DNA of 64,000 bases from Saprospiraceae bacterium (GTDB taxonomy: Bacteria > Bacteroidota > Bacteroidia > Chitinophagales > Saprospiraceae): NCBI GenBank assembly GCA_020627535.1, contig JAHDGU010000002.1, positions 282,214 through 346,213 of the forward strand, given 5' to 3'. Position numbers and translations under genes: made by a program. The notes under the pieces are model-generated. The model was not told the DNA's origin and made no database searches. It was given only the letters and a program-made list of their open reading frames with translations. Shown here one piece after another: positions 63,944 to 64,000 of the stretch (position 1 is the stretch's first letter; each line of letters starts with the position of its first letter).

Positions 63944-64000
63944 TCACCTGATGAGCGTCACGTCTCCACTGATATTCTTCTGGAAGCCATCTCTGAAGCG
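63944..64000 (-). CDS. C-terminal end of a second T9SS type B protein (cut by window edge)
   Basis: Only the last 18 codons are visible, ending GDVTLIR and TGA. Bases 63947-64000 are identical to 58147-58200 region of the upstream type B gene's end, so this is a close paralogue lying in tandem on the same strand. Confidence 0.8.
   Translation of the reverse strand, partial: RFRDGFQKNISGDVTLIR

Overview
The window looks like chromosomal DNA from a Bacteroidota bacterium of the Saprospiraceae/Lewinella type. Evidence: several secreted proteins end in type IX secretion (T9SS) type A or type B sorting domains, one gene encodes PorX (the receiver-PglZ regulator of T9SS), LytS/LytTR regulators with two-component propellers are present, start sites are A/T-rich without a clear Shine-Dalgarno, and promoter-like sites follow the phylum's TTG-N17-23-TAnnTTTG pattern. 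No rRNA, tRNA, CRISPR array, prophage or intact insertion sequence was seen.

Layout. 0-3 kb: the C-terminal end of a SprB-repeat type B surface protein and a LamG type B protein coupled to ybaB. 3-10.9 kb: mostly housekeeping and membrane genes (Ca/Na antiporter, tatC, a membrane LytTR regulator, DUF2306 and DUF2141 genes, porX, an HD phosphohydrolase). 10.9-16.7 kb: an OmpA protein built from about 26 copies of a 23-residue repeat, then a secreted matrixin-like metalloprotease. 16.8-37.7 kb: a regulator and surface-protein island. It has a truncated LuxR-type response regulator, an outer-membrane barrel gene broken by an in-frame stop, two stand-alone GerE/LuxR DNA-binding mini-proteins, a LytTR response regulator overlapping a degenerate LytS-type kinase, four signal-peptide surface proteins (768, 2370, 555 and 258 aa) lacking T9SS sorting domains, and an orphan LytS kinase with intact catalytic motifs but no canonical start codon. 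37.9-58.1 kb: mainly housekeeping (glyA, lipA, tsaC, rpmI-rplT, an ABC permease, queA, DUF2795, cmk, marC), with a lamin-tail/Hint protein, a TPR-glycosyltransferase, a divergent tetR/sulP pair with a visible operator, a photolyase-like gene, a PqqB-like lipoprotein and an Omp28-like type A protein. 58.1-64 kb: an 1892-aa multi-Ig type B protein and the last codons of a near-identical paralogue.

How the genes fit together. Many products go to the outer membrane or cell surface. PorX would be expected to control T9SS, which exports the type A and type B cargo. The island's surface proteins have signal peptides but carry a different short C-terminal module (three copies in the 2370-aa protein, one in the LRR protein), so they may be anchored or exported in another way. 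The most unusual signals are this module, the pseudokinase/orphan-kinase pair with the mini-LuxR proteins, and a dispersed covarying hairpin (ATTT-NNNC-GAAA-complement) found seven times perfectly and once imperfectly.
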